From contig NZ_WUBS01000004.1 of assembly GCF_010131535.1 (NCBI RefSeq), forward strand, positions 248,001 to 312,000: a DNA stretch of 64,000 nt, in the 5' to 3' direction. The notes beneath the pieces are model-generated. The model worked only from the letters and a program-made list of their open reading frames with translations, did not search any database and was not told where the DNA came from. This stretch comes from Acerihabitans arboris. Lineage in GTDB: Bacteria > Pseudomonadota > Gammaproteobacteria > Enterobacterales > Enterobacteriaceae. A program made the translations under genes and the position numbers. Shown piece by piece: positions 9,304 to 19,713 of this stretch (position 1 is its first letter; each line of letters begins with the position of its first letter).

Positions 9304-9954
9304 TCACGCCAGGGAGAAATATTCCAGCCTGGTGCAGGGAAAATCAACGATCAGTTTATCCAGCACCCGCTTCTCGTCTTTGAATACCGTCATCCAGATT
9401 GACCAGCCGCCGCTTAATTTAGCCAAATCGACAATCACCAGCGCATCAAGGACGCCCGCGCGCCAAGGCGTAAGGTAGCGCTCGGCCAGCGCCCAAATAG
9501 CCCGTCGATCGCTCCAGCGTTTATCCCTGGGGCTGTAGTCGGGATGCCCGGGCCGCCGGTCCAGTCCCACCAGCCGGATAAGCGACCGGGCTTTTTCCCG
9601 CGCCGCCGGACAGGCGAGCGCCGCCCGGTTGATATCCACCCTGCCGTCCCAGTGATAGGCAAATATGCGAAACGTATCGCTGACGGTGGGAAAATACATG
9701 TCTTTGACGGCGTTGACCCCTTTTACCGAATTGCAGTTTTTACAGGCCAGTAGAAAATTGGACCATAAATTCATCCGTTCTATATACTGGCTTTTATGCC
9801 TGATATGTTCCACATCGATGCCGCATGAATAGCTGTGGCGCTCGCAATAGCTGCAATAAGCGCCGATAGCTCGCATAAGATCGGTTTTGGCGCTGCCATA
9901 GGGTTTATATTCCGCTTTCCGTGCGGTAAACGATCTTTTATTGAGCGGCCGCAT
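9304..9954 (-). CDS. HNH endonuclease, PtuB-like (Septu anti-phage system)
   Basis: A 216-residue protein with an HNH zinc-finger nuclease domain: C34-x2-C37, H50 in VEHIRHK, N66, C71-x2-C74 and N75. The C-terminal 140 residues match nothing I recognise. The ATG overlaps the TAA of the upstream ATPase gene (TAATG), so translation is coupled. An HNH protein paired with an overlapping SMC/ABC-like ATPase is the composition of Septu (PtuA/PtuB) systems, where PtuB is the effector nuclease. The pair interrupts yecD-yecE and faces the opposite way, a sign of insertion. Confidence 0.75.
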   Translation of the reverse strand: MRPLNKRSFTARKAEYKPYGSAKTDLMRAIGAYCSYCERHSYSCGIDVEHIRHKSQYIERMNLWSNFLLACKNCNSVKGVNAVKDMYFPTVSDTFRIFAYHWDGRVDINRAALACPAAREKARSLIRLVGLDRRPGHPDYSPRDKRWSDRRAIWALAERYLTPWRAGVLDALVIVDLAKLSGGWSIWMTVFKDEKRVLDKLIVDFPCTRLEYFSLA

Positions 9955-11246
9955 TATGATCCTTTTAGCTTTCTCTCGGTGGCTAATAAATACGCCAGGA
10001 CGGGATTATCCATAAATTCGGTTTCGATATTATCCAGCGCCTGTTTGGCGGCTGTCTTACTCGCCTCGGACACGGTGTCGCTGTTTAGCAGCGAAAAATA
10101 ACGCTCGGCCAGGCGCTGGTACGCAAGGAATCGTTTGCTGCGCCTGACGTCCCCGACATCCATTTCATCCGCAACGATATCCTCCAGGCCCTTCATGTTG
10201 GTATTGTCCGAGGTGCTTTCCACCCGGCACTCGGCCAGTTTGATAAGCTCATGGCTTTGCATGGACTGGATAATAAACGGCGAATGGGTGGTGGCGATAA
10301 ACTGGATGCGGGGAAACGCATCCTTGAGCAGTTGCACGACGTCGCGCTGCCAGGACGGATGCAGGTGCATATCCAGCTCATCAATCAGCACCACGCCTTC
10401 GGTAAGCAACACGGCATTTTCCCGCAGGTGCGGGTTGAGTTTTATCGCCCGGTAGGCGATGTCGGCGGACAGCCTGATGATACTGCGGTAGCCGCTGCTG
10501 AGCATGTCGAACGATGTCCAGGTGCCGTCCGCCATGTAGCCGAGGATGGTATTGTGCGTCCAGCTGTAATGAATTTTTTGCCAGTTCGGCACCAGGGTGG
10601 TAATGGTATTCACAAAGGCGTCATATAAGCTTTTTTCCCGGGCGAACTTCAAAATCGAATCCTCATAATCGGCGAACCAGGATATAAAACGCTCCTGCAG
10701 GACGTGGGGATCGAGCGCCGCGGCATAACCCTCCGTCCGGGCCGTGGCCCGGGAGAGGCGATGGCGTTGGGATGTATCGCTGAATAACCGGGCGGTGCCG
10801 TAATAGGCAATCAGGGGTAAAGTGGTATTATCATTCGCTTCATAAATATTCTTACATAAACGTTCCGCATGCTTAATCATGGCGTTCGCATCTTTGTAGG
10901 AGGTCGATCCGCCGGTGACTTTGTCCGTTTCGCGCGTCCAGCGATATTCTTTATCCTGCAGGGTATGGCACAACGCCACTTTAAACGGCAGTTGGATATG
11001 CAAGGCGTTTTCCGTTAGTACTTTTCTTTTTTCGTGTTGCCTGAGCGTGCGGATTTCAATGGCGCTGTCGCCGGTGACCTTCCTGACGCCGATAAAAAAA
11101 GTGCCCAGCGCAAAAGAAATAGCGTCGAGAATGCTGGTCTTACCCGTTGCATTATCGCCGATAATAACATTGAAGCGTTCATTAAATTCCAATTCTAATA
11201 ATTCAAAGCATTTGAAATTATTCAATGAAATGGTTTTTATTTTCAT
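9954..11246 (-). CDS. AAA/ABC-type ATPase, PtuA-like (Septu anti-phage system)
   Basis: A 430-residue ATPase of the COG3950/RecF-SMC-like type. It has Walker A GDNATGKTS at residues 30-38, a signature-like LSSGYRS near 245-252, Walker B VVLIDELD with D289/E290, and an H-loop TTHSPFII near 320. I chose ATG 11246 (MKIKTISLNNF), which starts at the first beta-strand of the fold and has AGGAT upstream; the long ORF begins 47 codons earlier without support. It is coupled to the downstream HNH gene. In Septu, PtuA senses infection and controls PtuB. No reverse transcriptase lies nearby, so it is not a retron-type version. Confidence 0.78.
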   Translation of the reverse strand: MKIKTISLNNFKCFELLELEFNERFNVIIGDNATGKTSILDAISFALGTFFIGVRKVTGDSAIEIRTLRQHEKRKVLTENALHIQLPFKVALCHTLQDKEYRWTRETDKVTGGSTSYKDANAMIKHAERLCKNIYEANDNTTLPLIAYYGTARLFSDTSQRHRLSRATARTEGYAAALDPHVLQERFISWFADYEDSILKFAREKSLYDAFVNTITTLVPNWQKIHYSWTHNTILGYMADGTWTSFDMLSSGYRSIIRLSADIAYRAIKLNPHLRENAVLLTEGVVLIDELDMHLHPSWQRDVVQLLKDAFPRIQFIATTHSPFIIQSMQSHELIKLAECRVESTSDNTNMKGLEDIVADEMDVGDVRRSKRFLAYQRLAERYFSLLNSDTVSEASKTAAKQALDNIETEFMDNPVLAYLLATERKLKGS

Positions 11247-11435
11247 ATATATCCTGTTGCCATGTGTTATTTTTATTATGCAATAGCGATAATCCCCCGT
11301 CCATAATAACATGCAACTATTTCGACGAGCTAAATAGAGCGCCGCAATTCCGCGCGGCTGAATATCTTGCCGTGGCGGCGCTGTCACGTTAATCTGTTAT
11401 TATTAATACGCTAAAAGACAAGGATGAGTGCCGCC

Positions 11436-12251
11436 ATGTTTATCGGCTTGCCACAGTGGCACCATGCCGCCTGGAACCCTATCGGCATTGCCGGCCTGGC
11501 GGATTACGCCCGCTATTTTAACTGCGTGGAGGGCAATACCACGCTGTATGCCCTGCCGGATCCGGCGCGGGTATATGACTGGCGCGCCATGACCGGCGAC
11601 AGTTTCCGTTTTTGCTTTAAATTTCCCGCCGCCATCAGCCACCAGGGCGGGTTGCGCGATTTCCGCACCCAGCTTGCGCAGTTTTATCAGGTGCTCGATC
11701 CGTTGGCAGGCCGCATCGGCCAATACTGGCTGCAATTGCCGGCCGCCTTCGGCCCGGCGGAGCTGGATTATCTGTGGAACTTCCTCGACGCCTTGTCCGG
11801 AGGATTCAGCTATGGGGTGGAAGTGCGTCATCCGCTGTTCTTCGCCAAGGGCGACGACGAACGGCGGCTTAACCAGGGTTTGCAGCAGCGCGGCGTCAAC
11901 CGGGTGATCCTCGACAGCCGTCCGGTGCATCAATCCGCCGGCGCGTCTGCCGCCATGCTGGCGGCCAAACGCCAAAAACCCAAGGTGCCGGTGCATGCCG
12001 TACTCACCGGCGACCGGCCGTTGGTTCGTTATATCGGCAATGATGATATAACCGACAGCGTCCGGCTGTTCCAGCCCTGGCTGGATAAGCTGGGGCTGTG
12101 GGCGCAAAGCCGTTCGCCCTATCTGTTTATCCATACGCCCGATATCGGCCATGCGCCGCGCCTGGCCCAGCAGCTGTGGCCGCTGCTCGCGGCCCGCATC
12201 AGCGGCGTTGGGCCGATACCGCCCTGGCCGCAACAGGCCCCATTGTTTTGA
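11436..12251 (+). CDS. yecE: DUF72 family protein YecE
   Basis: A 271-residue TIM-barrel protein of the DUF72 family, collinear with E. coli YecE; its function is unknown. Recognisable blocks are CVEGNTTLYALP, FRFCFKFPA, YGVEVRHP and FIHTPDI. I prefer the second ATG (MFIGLPQW), matching the E. coli N-terminus; starting at 11424 would add four residues. It is divergent from the PtuA-like gene and begins the yecE-yecN-cmoA-cmoB run. Confidence 0.94.
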   Translation: MFIGLPQWHHAAWNPIGIAGLADYARYFNCVEGNTTLYALPDPARVYDWRAMTGDSFRFCFKFPAAISHQGGLRDFRTQLAQFYQVLDPLAGRIGQYWLQLPAAFGPAELDYLWNFLDALSGGFSYGVEVRHPLFFAKGDDERRLNQGLQQRGVNRVILDSRPVHQSAGASAAMLAAKRQKPKVPVHAVLTGDRPLVRYIGNDDITDSVRLFQPWLDKLGLWAQSRSPYLFIHTPDIGHAPRLAQQLWPLLAARISGVGPIPPWPQQAPLF

Positions 12252-12351
12252 CTGTTGAAAACAGGGTATTTTTAGCACGATAATAACGACAGCGCCACGC
12301 TGTCAGGATATCATTTGCACGCTGCTTGGTTTCTGGGTAATGGAGTTGAAG

Positions 12352-12747
12352 ATGGTAAGTGCGCTTTATGTGGTTTTCGGCGCCATGTTGTTGATTAAGC
12401 TGTCATTGGATGTCGTAAAATTACGAACGTCATATCGTGTGGCCTACGGCGACGGCGGTTTTTATGAATTGCAGACGGCGATTCGCGTGCATGGCAATGC
12501 GGTGGAGTATATCCCCATAGGCCTGCTGATGCTGGTGATCATGGAAATGAACGGCACGCCGAACTGGACCCTGCATCTGTGCGGGCTGATGCTGATGGCC
12601 GGCCGGATTATGCACTCGCTCGGCCTGCGCCAGCGGGAGTTTAGCTGGCGTCGTACCGGCATGAGCGTCACCTATGCGTCGTTGATCATGATGGTGTTGC
12701 TTAATTTGTGGTATCTGCCCTGGGAACTGGTGTTAAGCTGGCGTTAA
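12352..12747 (+). CDS. yecN: MAPEG-family inner-membrane protein YecN
   Basis: A 131-residue integral membrane protein of the MAPEG (eicosanoid/glutathione metabolism) family with four predicted transmembrane helices. The family block FYELQTAIRVHGNAVEYIP is present. E. coli YecN is the same size. I start at MVSALY, which has GGAG six bases upstream. The substrate is unknown. Confidence 0.93.
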   Translation: MVSALYVVFGAMLLIKLSLDVVKLRTSYRVAYGDGGFYELQTAIRVHGNAVEYIPIGLLMLVIMEMNGTPNWTLHLCGLMLMAGRIMHSLGLRQREFSWRRTGMSVTYASLIMMVLLNLWYLPWELVLSWR

Positions 12748-12775
12748 CACCGCGCGTGCCGGCGGCATAAAGGAT

Positions 12776-12798
12776 GGCGGCACATGATTTGTGCCGCC
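12776..12798. other. 9-bp-stem hairpin between yecN and cmoA
   Basis: GGCGGCACA (12776-12784) pairs with TGTGCCGCC (12790-12798) across a 5-nt loop. No T-run follows. It may terminate or process the yecN message or lie in the cmoA leader; the sequence does not decide. Confidence 0.5.
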
Positions 12799-12813
12799 GA
12801 TCTGTTAGAATAG

Positions 12814-14555
<1,742 letters not shown>

Positions 14556-14619
14556 CGTGCCCGCGCAGACCGCGTCGGCATTAGCGACCGGAGGTTCGGT
14601 ACATGACGCTGCGGCGGAT

Positions 14620-14649
14620 AAAAAAAAGCCCCAAGAAATATATTGGGGC
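14620..14649 (-). terminator. intrinsic terminator of cutC/MicL
   Basis: On the minus strand GCCCCAA (14643-14649) and TTGGGGC (14628-14634) form a 7-bp stem with an 8-nt loop, followed by eight T residues. It ends the cutC transcript and would give the 3' end and Hfq-binding tail of MicL. Confidence 0.9.
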
Positions 14650-14700
14650 CTGGTACTTGCAAGCATCACGCGGGTTAGTTCGTGTGCGCGGCAAAATCAG
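14620..14700 (-). ncRNA. micL: MicL small RNA from the cutC 3' UTR
   Basis: In E. coli the sigma-E-dependent sRNA MicL is made from the 3' end of cutC and represses lpp translation by pairing just inside the lpp reading frame. Here the cutC 3' UTR on the minus strand contains AGTACCAG (14650-14657). This is exactly complementary to CTGGTACT, the sequence spanning lpp codons 6-8 in E. coli. An intrinsic terminator with a long T-run follows. The 5' end is estimated; I could not find a convincing sigma-E promoter inside cutC by eye. Confidence 0.6.
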
Positions 14701-14703
14701 CGG

Positions 14704-15468
14704 TCAGGCCGGCCGGTGCGAGGGGGAGGATGCAGAGGCGGACAGCGCATGTTTCATCGCCGCCACCATATCGCCATCGACGCAAAATCGGGTAAATTCA
14801 TCCGCTTCGTTGTCCACGCTCATGCTTACGCCCGCTTTGCGGTAACGCATCCCGGAAGCAACCACCTGTCTTGCGGAACTGTGCAGTTCACGGATGCCAA
14901 TTTGTTGGAACTTATGCAAATTGGTTAACCTCACGCCAGCGCCTGCCATAATGATTGGACCACGGCTTTGGGCATTCAGTTCCCTTAATAATGCTAAACC
15001 TGTTTCGGCGCTTTGCTGTTGGCCGGAGGTCAGGATGCGCGCCACGCCCAGATCGGTTAATTGCTGCAACGCCTGGTAGGGATTGATGCACATATCGAAG
15101 GCGCGGTGGAAGGTGACCGCCACGCCAGCGCATTGCGCCATGATGCGCCGCATGCGCGGCAGATCGATATGCCCTTCTTGGTCCAGCACGCCGACCACCA
15201 CCCCGGGAAAGCCCCAATCGCGTACCAACGCCAGATCGTTAAGCATGCCGTCGAACTCGATTTCACTGTAGCAAAAATCGCCGCCCCGTGGCCTGACCAT
15301 GGGGTGAACGGGAAGCGTAAGCCTTTCCCTTGCCAGTTGAAGCGTGCCGTGCGAGGGCGTCAGCCCCCCTTCTGTCGGGGCCGAGCACAACTCGATCCTG
15401 TCCGCTCCCGCTTGCTCCGCCGTTATGGCGCAGTCAAGGCTATAGCAGCAGACTTCCAATTTAGGCAT
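14704..15468 (-). CDS. cutC: CutC family protein
   Basis: A 254-residue TIM-barrel protein of the CutC family (E. coli 248), cytoplasmic. It opens with [25 protein letters not shown] and has [12 protein letters not shown] and [10 protein letters not shown]. Its old assignment to copper homeostasis is doubtful, because the copper phenotype in E. coli was later traced to MicL. It is convergent with cmoB and divergent from the C-S lyase gene. Confidence 0.95.
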   Translation of the reverse strand: MPKLEVCCYSLDCAITAEQAGADRIELCSAPTEGGLTPSHGTLQLARERLTLPVHPMVRPRGGDFCYSEIEFDGMLNDLALVRDWGFPGVVVGVLDQEGHIDLPRMRRIMAQCAGVAVTFHRAFDMCINPYQALQQLTDLGVARILTSGQQQSAETGLALLRELNAQSRGPIIMAGAGVRLTNLHKFQQIGIRELHSSARQVVASGMRYRKAGVSMSVDNEADEFTRFCVDGDMVAAMKHALSASASSPSHRPA

Positions 15469-15564
15469 TGTATACTCCTTATAGACGCCCCAGGATAACA
15501 GGCATTTAAAAACAGCCCTTCGGCAGTCGCGATAATTTCTTATTTATTACCCAAGGAAATAACT

Positions 15565-16710
15565 ATGGCATTCAACTTTGACGAAAGTATCGACCGACGT
15601 CACAGCGACAGTTATAAATGGCGAAAATATGATGGCCGCGATGTTATTCCACTGTGGGTGGCGGATACTGATTTTCGCTCGCCTCCCGCTATTATCGAGG
15701 CATTGCGGGCGCGTGTCGAGCACGGCGTCTTTGGTTACGGCGCGCCTCCCGGGGAGCTGGCCACGCTGTTTGTCGAACGGATGCGCAGCCGTTATCAATG
15801 GCGCGTCAAACCCGAATGGCTGGTTTTTTTGCCGGGATTGGTAAGCGGCCTTAACCTGGCGGTGCGCGCGCTGACCCGGGAAGATATGGGCGTCGTTATC
15901 CCCACGCCGATTTACCCGCCGTTCCGCTCGGCCGCGCGCGGCGCGGCGCGTCAACAGCGCCTGGCGCCGATGGCGCTAACGCAGGGGCGCTGGCAGGTGG
16001 ATTTGGCGGCGATTGAGGAATCGATGGACGGCACGGAGCAGTTGTTGATGCTGTGCAACCCGCATAATCCAGGCGGCACCGTCTACCGGCGCGAGGAGCT
16101 GGAACAGCAGTTGGCGTTTGCCCGGCGTCATAATCTGCTGGTCTGCTCCGACGAGATCCATTGCGATCTGCTGCTGGAGCCCGGGGCCAGGCATATTCCA
16201 TTCGGATCGATGAGCGAGGATGCCGAACAACGTTCCATCACGCTGATGTCGCCGTCCAAGACCTTTAACATCGCCGGACTGGGCGCTTCGCTGGCGGTGA
16301 TCCCCAATGCGCGGTTACGCATGAAATTTATTGCGCAACGCAGCGGCATCGTCCCGAATGTGGATGTGCTGGCGTATGTCGCCGCCACCGCCGCCTGGCG
16401 CGACGGGCAACCCTGGCTGGACGAGCAGCTCCACTACCTGCGCGGCAACCGGGATTGGCTGGCCGCGCGCATCAACGCCCTGCCGGGTTTGCGCATGGCG
16501 CTGCCGGAAGCGACCTATCTGGCCTGGATTGATGCCGGCCGGCTTGGCGTGGAGAATGCTCAGCGATTTTTCGAGCAGGCGGGCGTCGGCCTGTCCGCCG
16601 GCGCGGATTTTGGCGATCCCCGGTTTATCCGGCTGAATTTCGGCTGCCCGCGCGCCCTGCTGGAGCAGGCGGTGGCACGCATGGAACGGGCAATTCGGGA
16701 GCTTGGCTAG
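15565..16710 (+). CDS. PLP-dependent C-S lyase, PatB/MalY family
   Basis: A 381-residue fold-type I PLP enzyme of the MalY/PatB cystathionine beta-lyase group. The N-terminus FDESIDRRHSDSYKW and the motifs PLWVADTDF, CNPHNPGG and SPSKTFNIAGL (PLP lysine K232) are typical. It probably cleaves cystathionine or cysteine conjugates to thiol, pyruvate and ammonia. Ribosome site AAGGAAATAACT precedes the ATG. It lies between cutC and yecM, where E. coli has no such gene, and its stop overlaps the yecM stop within CTAG. Confidence 0.9.
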   Translation: MAFNFDESIDRRHSDSYKWRKYDGRDVIPLWVADTDFRSPPAIIEALRARVEHGVFGYGAPPGELATLFVERMRSRYQWRVKPEWLVFLPGLVSGLNLAVRALTREDMGVVIPTPIYPPFRSAARGAARQQRLAPMALTQGRWQVDLAAIEESMDGTEQLLMLCNPHNPGGTVYRREELEQQLAFARRHNLLVCSDEIHCDLLLEPGARHIPFGSMSEDAEQRSITLMSPSKTFNIAGLGASLAVIPNARLRMKFIAQRSGIVPNVDVLAYVAATAAWRDGQPWLDEQLHYLRGNRDWLAARINALPGLRMALPEATYLAWIDAGRLGVENAQRFFEQAGVGLSAGADFGDPRFIRLNFGCPRALLEQAVARMERAIRELG

Positions 16711-17273
16711 CCGCCGCTCGCCTCGCTGCCCACGATAGCGCGCAGGCTGTGCGGGTGAAATTTAATCGTGACCCGTCCGTCGGTCACCGCCAGCGTCGGA
16801 TTGGGCAAACGCTCGCCCGCATCCTGCGGCGCGCTGTGTTTGAGGCTGATATCGGCCGCCGCCAGGGCCGAATCCGCCAGCAGCGCCAGCGCCCGTTGCG
16901 CCAGCGTGTCGGGCGGGCCGGGCAGGACGATCTCGATATGTTCCCAGCCATCATGGGGATAACGGCGCTGCCCCGGCCAGGGCAGTTCCACGCAGTCAAT
17001 GCGCAATGGCCCCACGCTTATCGGCGTTTGCATAACGAACAGCGCAATGGCGCGCCCGTTGAATTCACTGGTTTTCAGGCATTGCCCGCACCGCCGCAGG
17101 CCGTCAAACCAGCGCTGCGCCGTGGCGTCCTGCCGGCAGCGCAGCGCAATATGATCGATGCGGTGATCGGTCAGCACCAGGCCGAGCCGCGACGACAGCG
17201 CCGTGAGCCGCTGTTCGAAACACACAATGTCCTCGGCGAGATCGGCTAATTGTGGGATGGTGATCCAATTCAT
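16707..17273 (-). CDS. yecM: YecM family protein
   Basis: A 188-residue protein, the same length as E. coli YecM, a putative metal-binding enzyme with a glyoxalase/dioxygenase-like fold and unknown substrate. Conserved blocks are DHIALRCRQDATAQRW, VELPWPGQRRYPHDGWEH and LPNPTLAVTDGRVTIKFHP. I use the ATG at 17273; the TTG at 17279 would add two residues. Convergent with the C-S lyase gene. Confidence 0.93.
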   Translation of the reverse strand: MNWITIPQLADLAEDIVCFEQRLTALSSRLGLVLTDHRIDHIALRCRQDATAQRWFDGLRRCGQCLKTSEFNGRAIALFVMQTPISVGPLRIDCVELPWPGQRRYPHDGWEHIEIVLPGPPDTLAQRALALLADSALAAADISLKHSAPQDAGERLPNPTLAVTDGRVTIKFHPHSLRAIVGSEASGG

Positions 17274-17930
17274 TGTCAATTCCCGTAATTAATGCAAGCG
17301 CACCAAAATATAGCATCCTAGGAAATATCTTATTTCATTACATAACTTAATGTTCCTTTAATATTGTTTAATAAAAAAAACATTTCTTTATATTATTTTG
17401 TCTCATTGGCAACACGCGTAAGCGCCGCTTATGCCGCGTTTTTTTATCAATGAGCATTCTGTGCTCAGTATTATCTTAAAGCGCTTTTCATGGATTGTAT
17501 ACCTCGGATAAATACGTTATTTTCATAAATGGTATTACTCAGAGTATATAATTATGATGTTACTAACATTGTGCATAATACTTGTTGTTATTGCGGTGTT
17601 TTCAATACTTCAACACTTACGCACCAGAAATCGTAATCAGTTGGGCGCGTCCAGAAGATCACGCAACCGCTAGCCCCCATTTTTCCCCTGATGGGCTGAA
17701 TATCCCATGGTTAATCCCTTGCCCGCCACCACAGCCGCTTTTACTTTACAGGTACCCGCCAGGTCATACTGACTCGGCGCGCCGATTATGGTATAAGCGG
17801 TGTTTCTTTTGCTTTTCGACCTGCGTCCGGGCATTAAGCCTATGCCGCGGCATGCGGTCGACATATCAGATAGCCGGAAAACCGGGGCGGCGTTCCCCCC
17901 TCTTCCAGCGTTAGTAAGAAAGGTAATACG
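17274..17930. other. intergenic region upstream of argS, no gene recognised
   Basis: About 650 bases between divergent yecM and argS, AT-rich on the left and mixed on the right. Open frames at 17582-17914 plus and 17670-17864 minus have low-complexity or unfamiliar translations, and I do not accept them as genes. AAGAAAGG at 17917-17924 is the argS ribosome site. Confidence 0.5.
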
Positions 17931-19661
17931 GTGAATATTCAGTCTCTTCTTTCAGACAAAGTCAGTCAGGCGTTGACGGCCGCCGGCGCGCCCGTGGCAA
18001 GTGAAGCGCAGGTGCGCCAGTCCGCCAAGGCGCAGTTCGGCGATTATCAGGCCAACGGCGTCATGTCCGTGGCAAAAAAACTCGGTATCCCGCCGCGACA
18101 GCTGGCGGAAACAGTGGTTTCGCTGCTCGATCTTGACGGCATAGCGCAAAAAATCGACATTGCCGGTCCCGGATTTATCAATATTTTCCTGGACCCGGCG
18201 TGGCTCGCGCTGCAGGTCGATGCCGCGCTGGACTCCCCGCGGCTTAATATCACCCCGGTCATTCCCCAGACCATAGTGGTGGACTACTCGGCGCCGAACG
18301 TGGCCAAGGAGATGCATGTCGGCCATCTGCGCTCCACTATCATCGGCGATGCGGCGGTGCGTACCCTGGAGTTTCTCGGCCATAAGGTGATTCGCGCCAA
18401 TCATGTGGGCGACTGGGGCACCCAGTTCGGCATGCTGATAGCCTACCTGGAGAAAATCCAGTCCCGGGGCGAGCCGGAGATGCAATTATCCAGCCTGGAA
18501 GAATTTTACCGCGCGGCGAAAAAAACCTATGACGAAGACGCCGAGTTCGCCGAGCGGGCCAGGAGCTATGTGGTCAAGCTGCAGGGCGGCGACGAATACT
18601 GCCGGCAGATGTGGCGTAAGCTGGTGGATATCACCATGGCGCAGAACCAGCAGGTGTATGACCGCCTGAACGTGACCCTTACCCGTAAGGACGTGATGGG
18701 CGAGAGCCTGTATAACGATATGCTGCCGGGCATTGTCGCCGATCTGAAAGCCAAGGGCCTGGCGGTGGAAAGCGACGGGGCCACCGTGGTGTACCTGGAG
18801 GAATTTCGCACCAAGGAAGGCGAGCCGATGGGGGTGATCATCCAGAAGAAGGATGGCGCCTACCTGTACACCACCACCGATATCGCCTGCGCCAAATATC
18901 GTTACGAAACGCTGAAGGCCGACCGGGTGCTTTATTATATCGATTCGCGCCAGCACCAGCATTTGCTGCAGGCCTGGTCCATCGTGCGCAAAGCCGGCTA
19001 TGTGCCGGAATCCGTCCCGCTGGAGCACCATATGTTCGGCATGATGCTCGGCAAGGATGGAAAACCGTTTAAAACCCGCGCCGGCGGTACCATCAAGCTT
19101 GCCGATCTGTTGGATGAAGCGCTAGAACGCGCCCGCCGCCTGATCGCCGAAAAGAATCCGGACATGCCGGCGGAAGAGCTGGAAACCCTGGCGCGGGTGG
19201 TGGGCATCGGGGCGGTGAAATACGCCGACCTGTCCAAAAGCCGCACCACCGACTATATCTTCGACTGGGACAATATGCTGGCCTTTGAAGGCAATACCGC
19301 GCCCTATATGCAGTATGCCTATACCCGGGTCGCGTCGGTGTTTAAACGCAGCGGCCTGGATGAACGGCAGCTGACGGCGCCGGTCAGGCTGGAAGCGGAA
19401 CAGGAAACGCTGCTGGCGGCCCGCCTGCTGCAGTTTGAGGAAGCCATCACCGTGCTGGCCCGCGACGGCACGCCTCACGTGATGTGTAGCTACCTTTACG
19501 ATCTGGCCGGGCTGTTCTCCAGTTTCTACGAGCATTGCCCGATCCTGACCGCCGAACATAACGATATCCTGCAAAGTCGTCTTAAGCTGGCGCTGCTGAC
19601 CTCAAGAACCCTGAAGCAGGGCCTGGAGATGCTGGGCATCCAGACCGTCGAGCGCATGTAA
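17931..19661 (+). CDS. argS: arginyl-tRNA synthetase
   Basis: A class I synthetase of 576 residues (E. coli 577) that charges tRNA-Arg. It starts with GTG, as in E. coli, preceded by AAAGG. It has the N-terminal Add1 domain ([18 protein letters not shown]), the HIGH-type motif HVGHLRST and a C-terminal anticodon-binding helical domain. A strong terminator follows, and the next gene is murJ on the other strand, not the flagellar flhE region found downstream in E. coli. Confidence 0.98.
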   Translation: MNIQSLLSDKVSQALTAAGAPVASEAQVRQSAKAQFGDYQANGVMSVAKKLGIPPRQLAETVVSLLDLDGIAQKIDIAGPGFINIFLDPAWLALQVDAALDSPRLNITPVIPQTIVVDYSAPNVAKEMHVGHLRSTIIGDAAVRTLEFLGHKVIRANHVGDWGTQFGMLIAYLEKIQSRGEPEMQLSSLEEFYRAAKKTYDEDAEFAERARSYVVKLQGGDEYCRQMWRKLVDITMAQNQQVYDRLNVTLTRKDVMGESLYNDMLPGIVADLKAKGLAVESDGATVVYLEEFRTKEGEPMGVIIQKKDGAYLYTTTDIACAKYRYETLKADRVLYYIDSRQHQHLLQAWSIVRKAGYVPESVPLEHHMFGMMLGKDGKPFKTRAGGTIKLADLLDEALERARRLIAEKNPDMPAEELETLARVVGIGAVKYADLSKSRTTDYIFDWDNMLAFEGNTAPYMQYAYTRVASVFKRSGLDERQLTAPVRLEAEQETLLAARLLQFEEAITVLARDGTPHVMCSYLYDLAGLFSSFYEHCPILTAEHNDILQSRLKLALLTSRTLKQGLEMLGIQTVERM

Positions 19662-19676
19662 CCCCAGGCGTTAAAG

Positions 19677-19712
19677 AAACCGCGCGCCGGCTTGGCCGGC
19701 GCGCGGTTTTTT
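19677..19712. terminator. bidirectional terminator between argS and murJ
   Basis: A 14-bp stem, AAACCGCGCGCCGG (19677-19690) with its complement at 19696-19709 and a 5-nt loop. It is followed by a T-run on the plus strand and preceded by an A-rich stretch that serves the minus strand. It ends both convergent transcripts. Confidence 0.9.
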
Positions 19713-19713
19713 A

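Noticed and set aside
9304-11246. Retron of the Ec78/Eco7 type (PtuAB with reverse transcriptase)
   Set aside because: No reverse transcriptase gene or msr/msd-like RNA is visible in the flanks, which are yecD and yecE.
17555-17914. Small membrane protein or 110-codon ORF upstream of argS
   Set aside because: The frame that looks like a small membrane protein is broken on careful reading, and the continuous frame gives an unnatural Cys/Pro-rich translation without homology.
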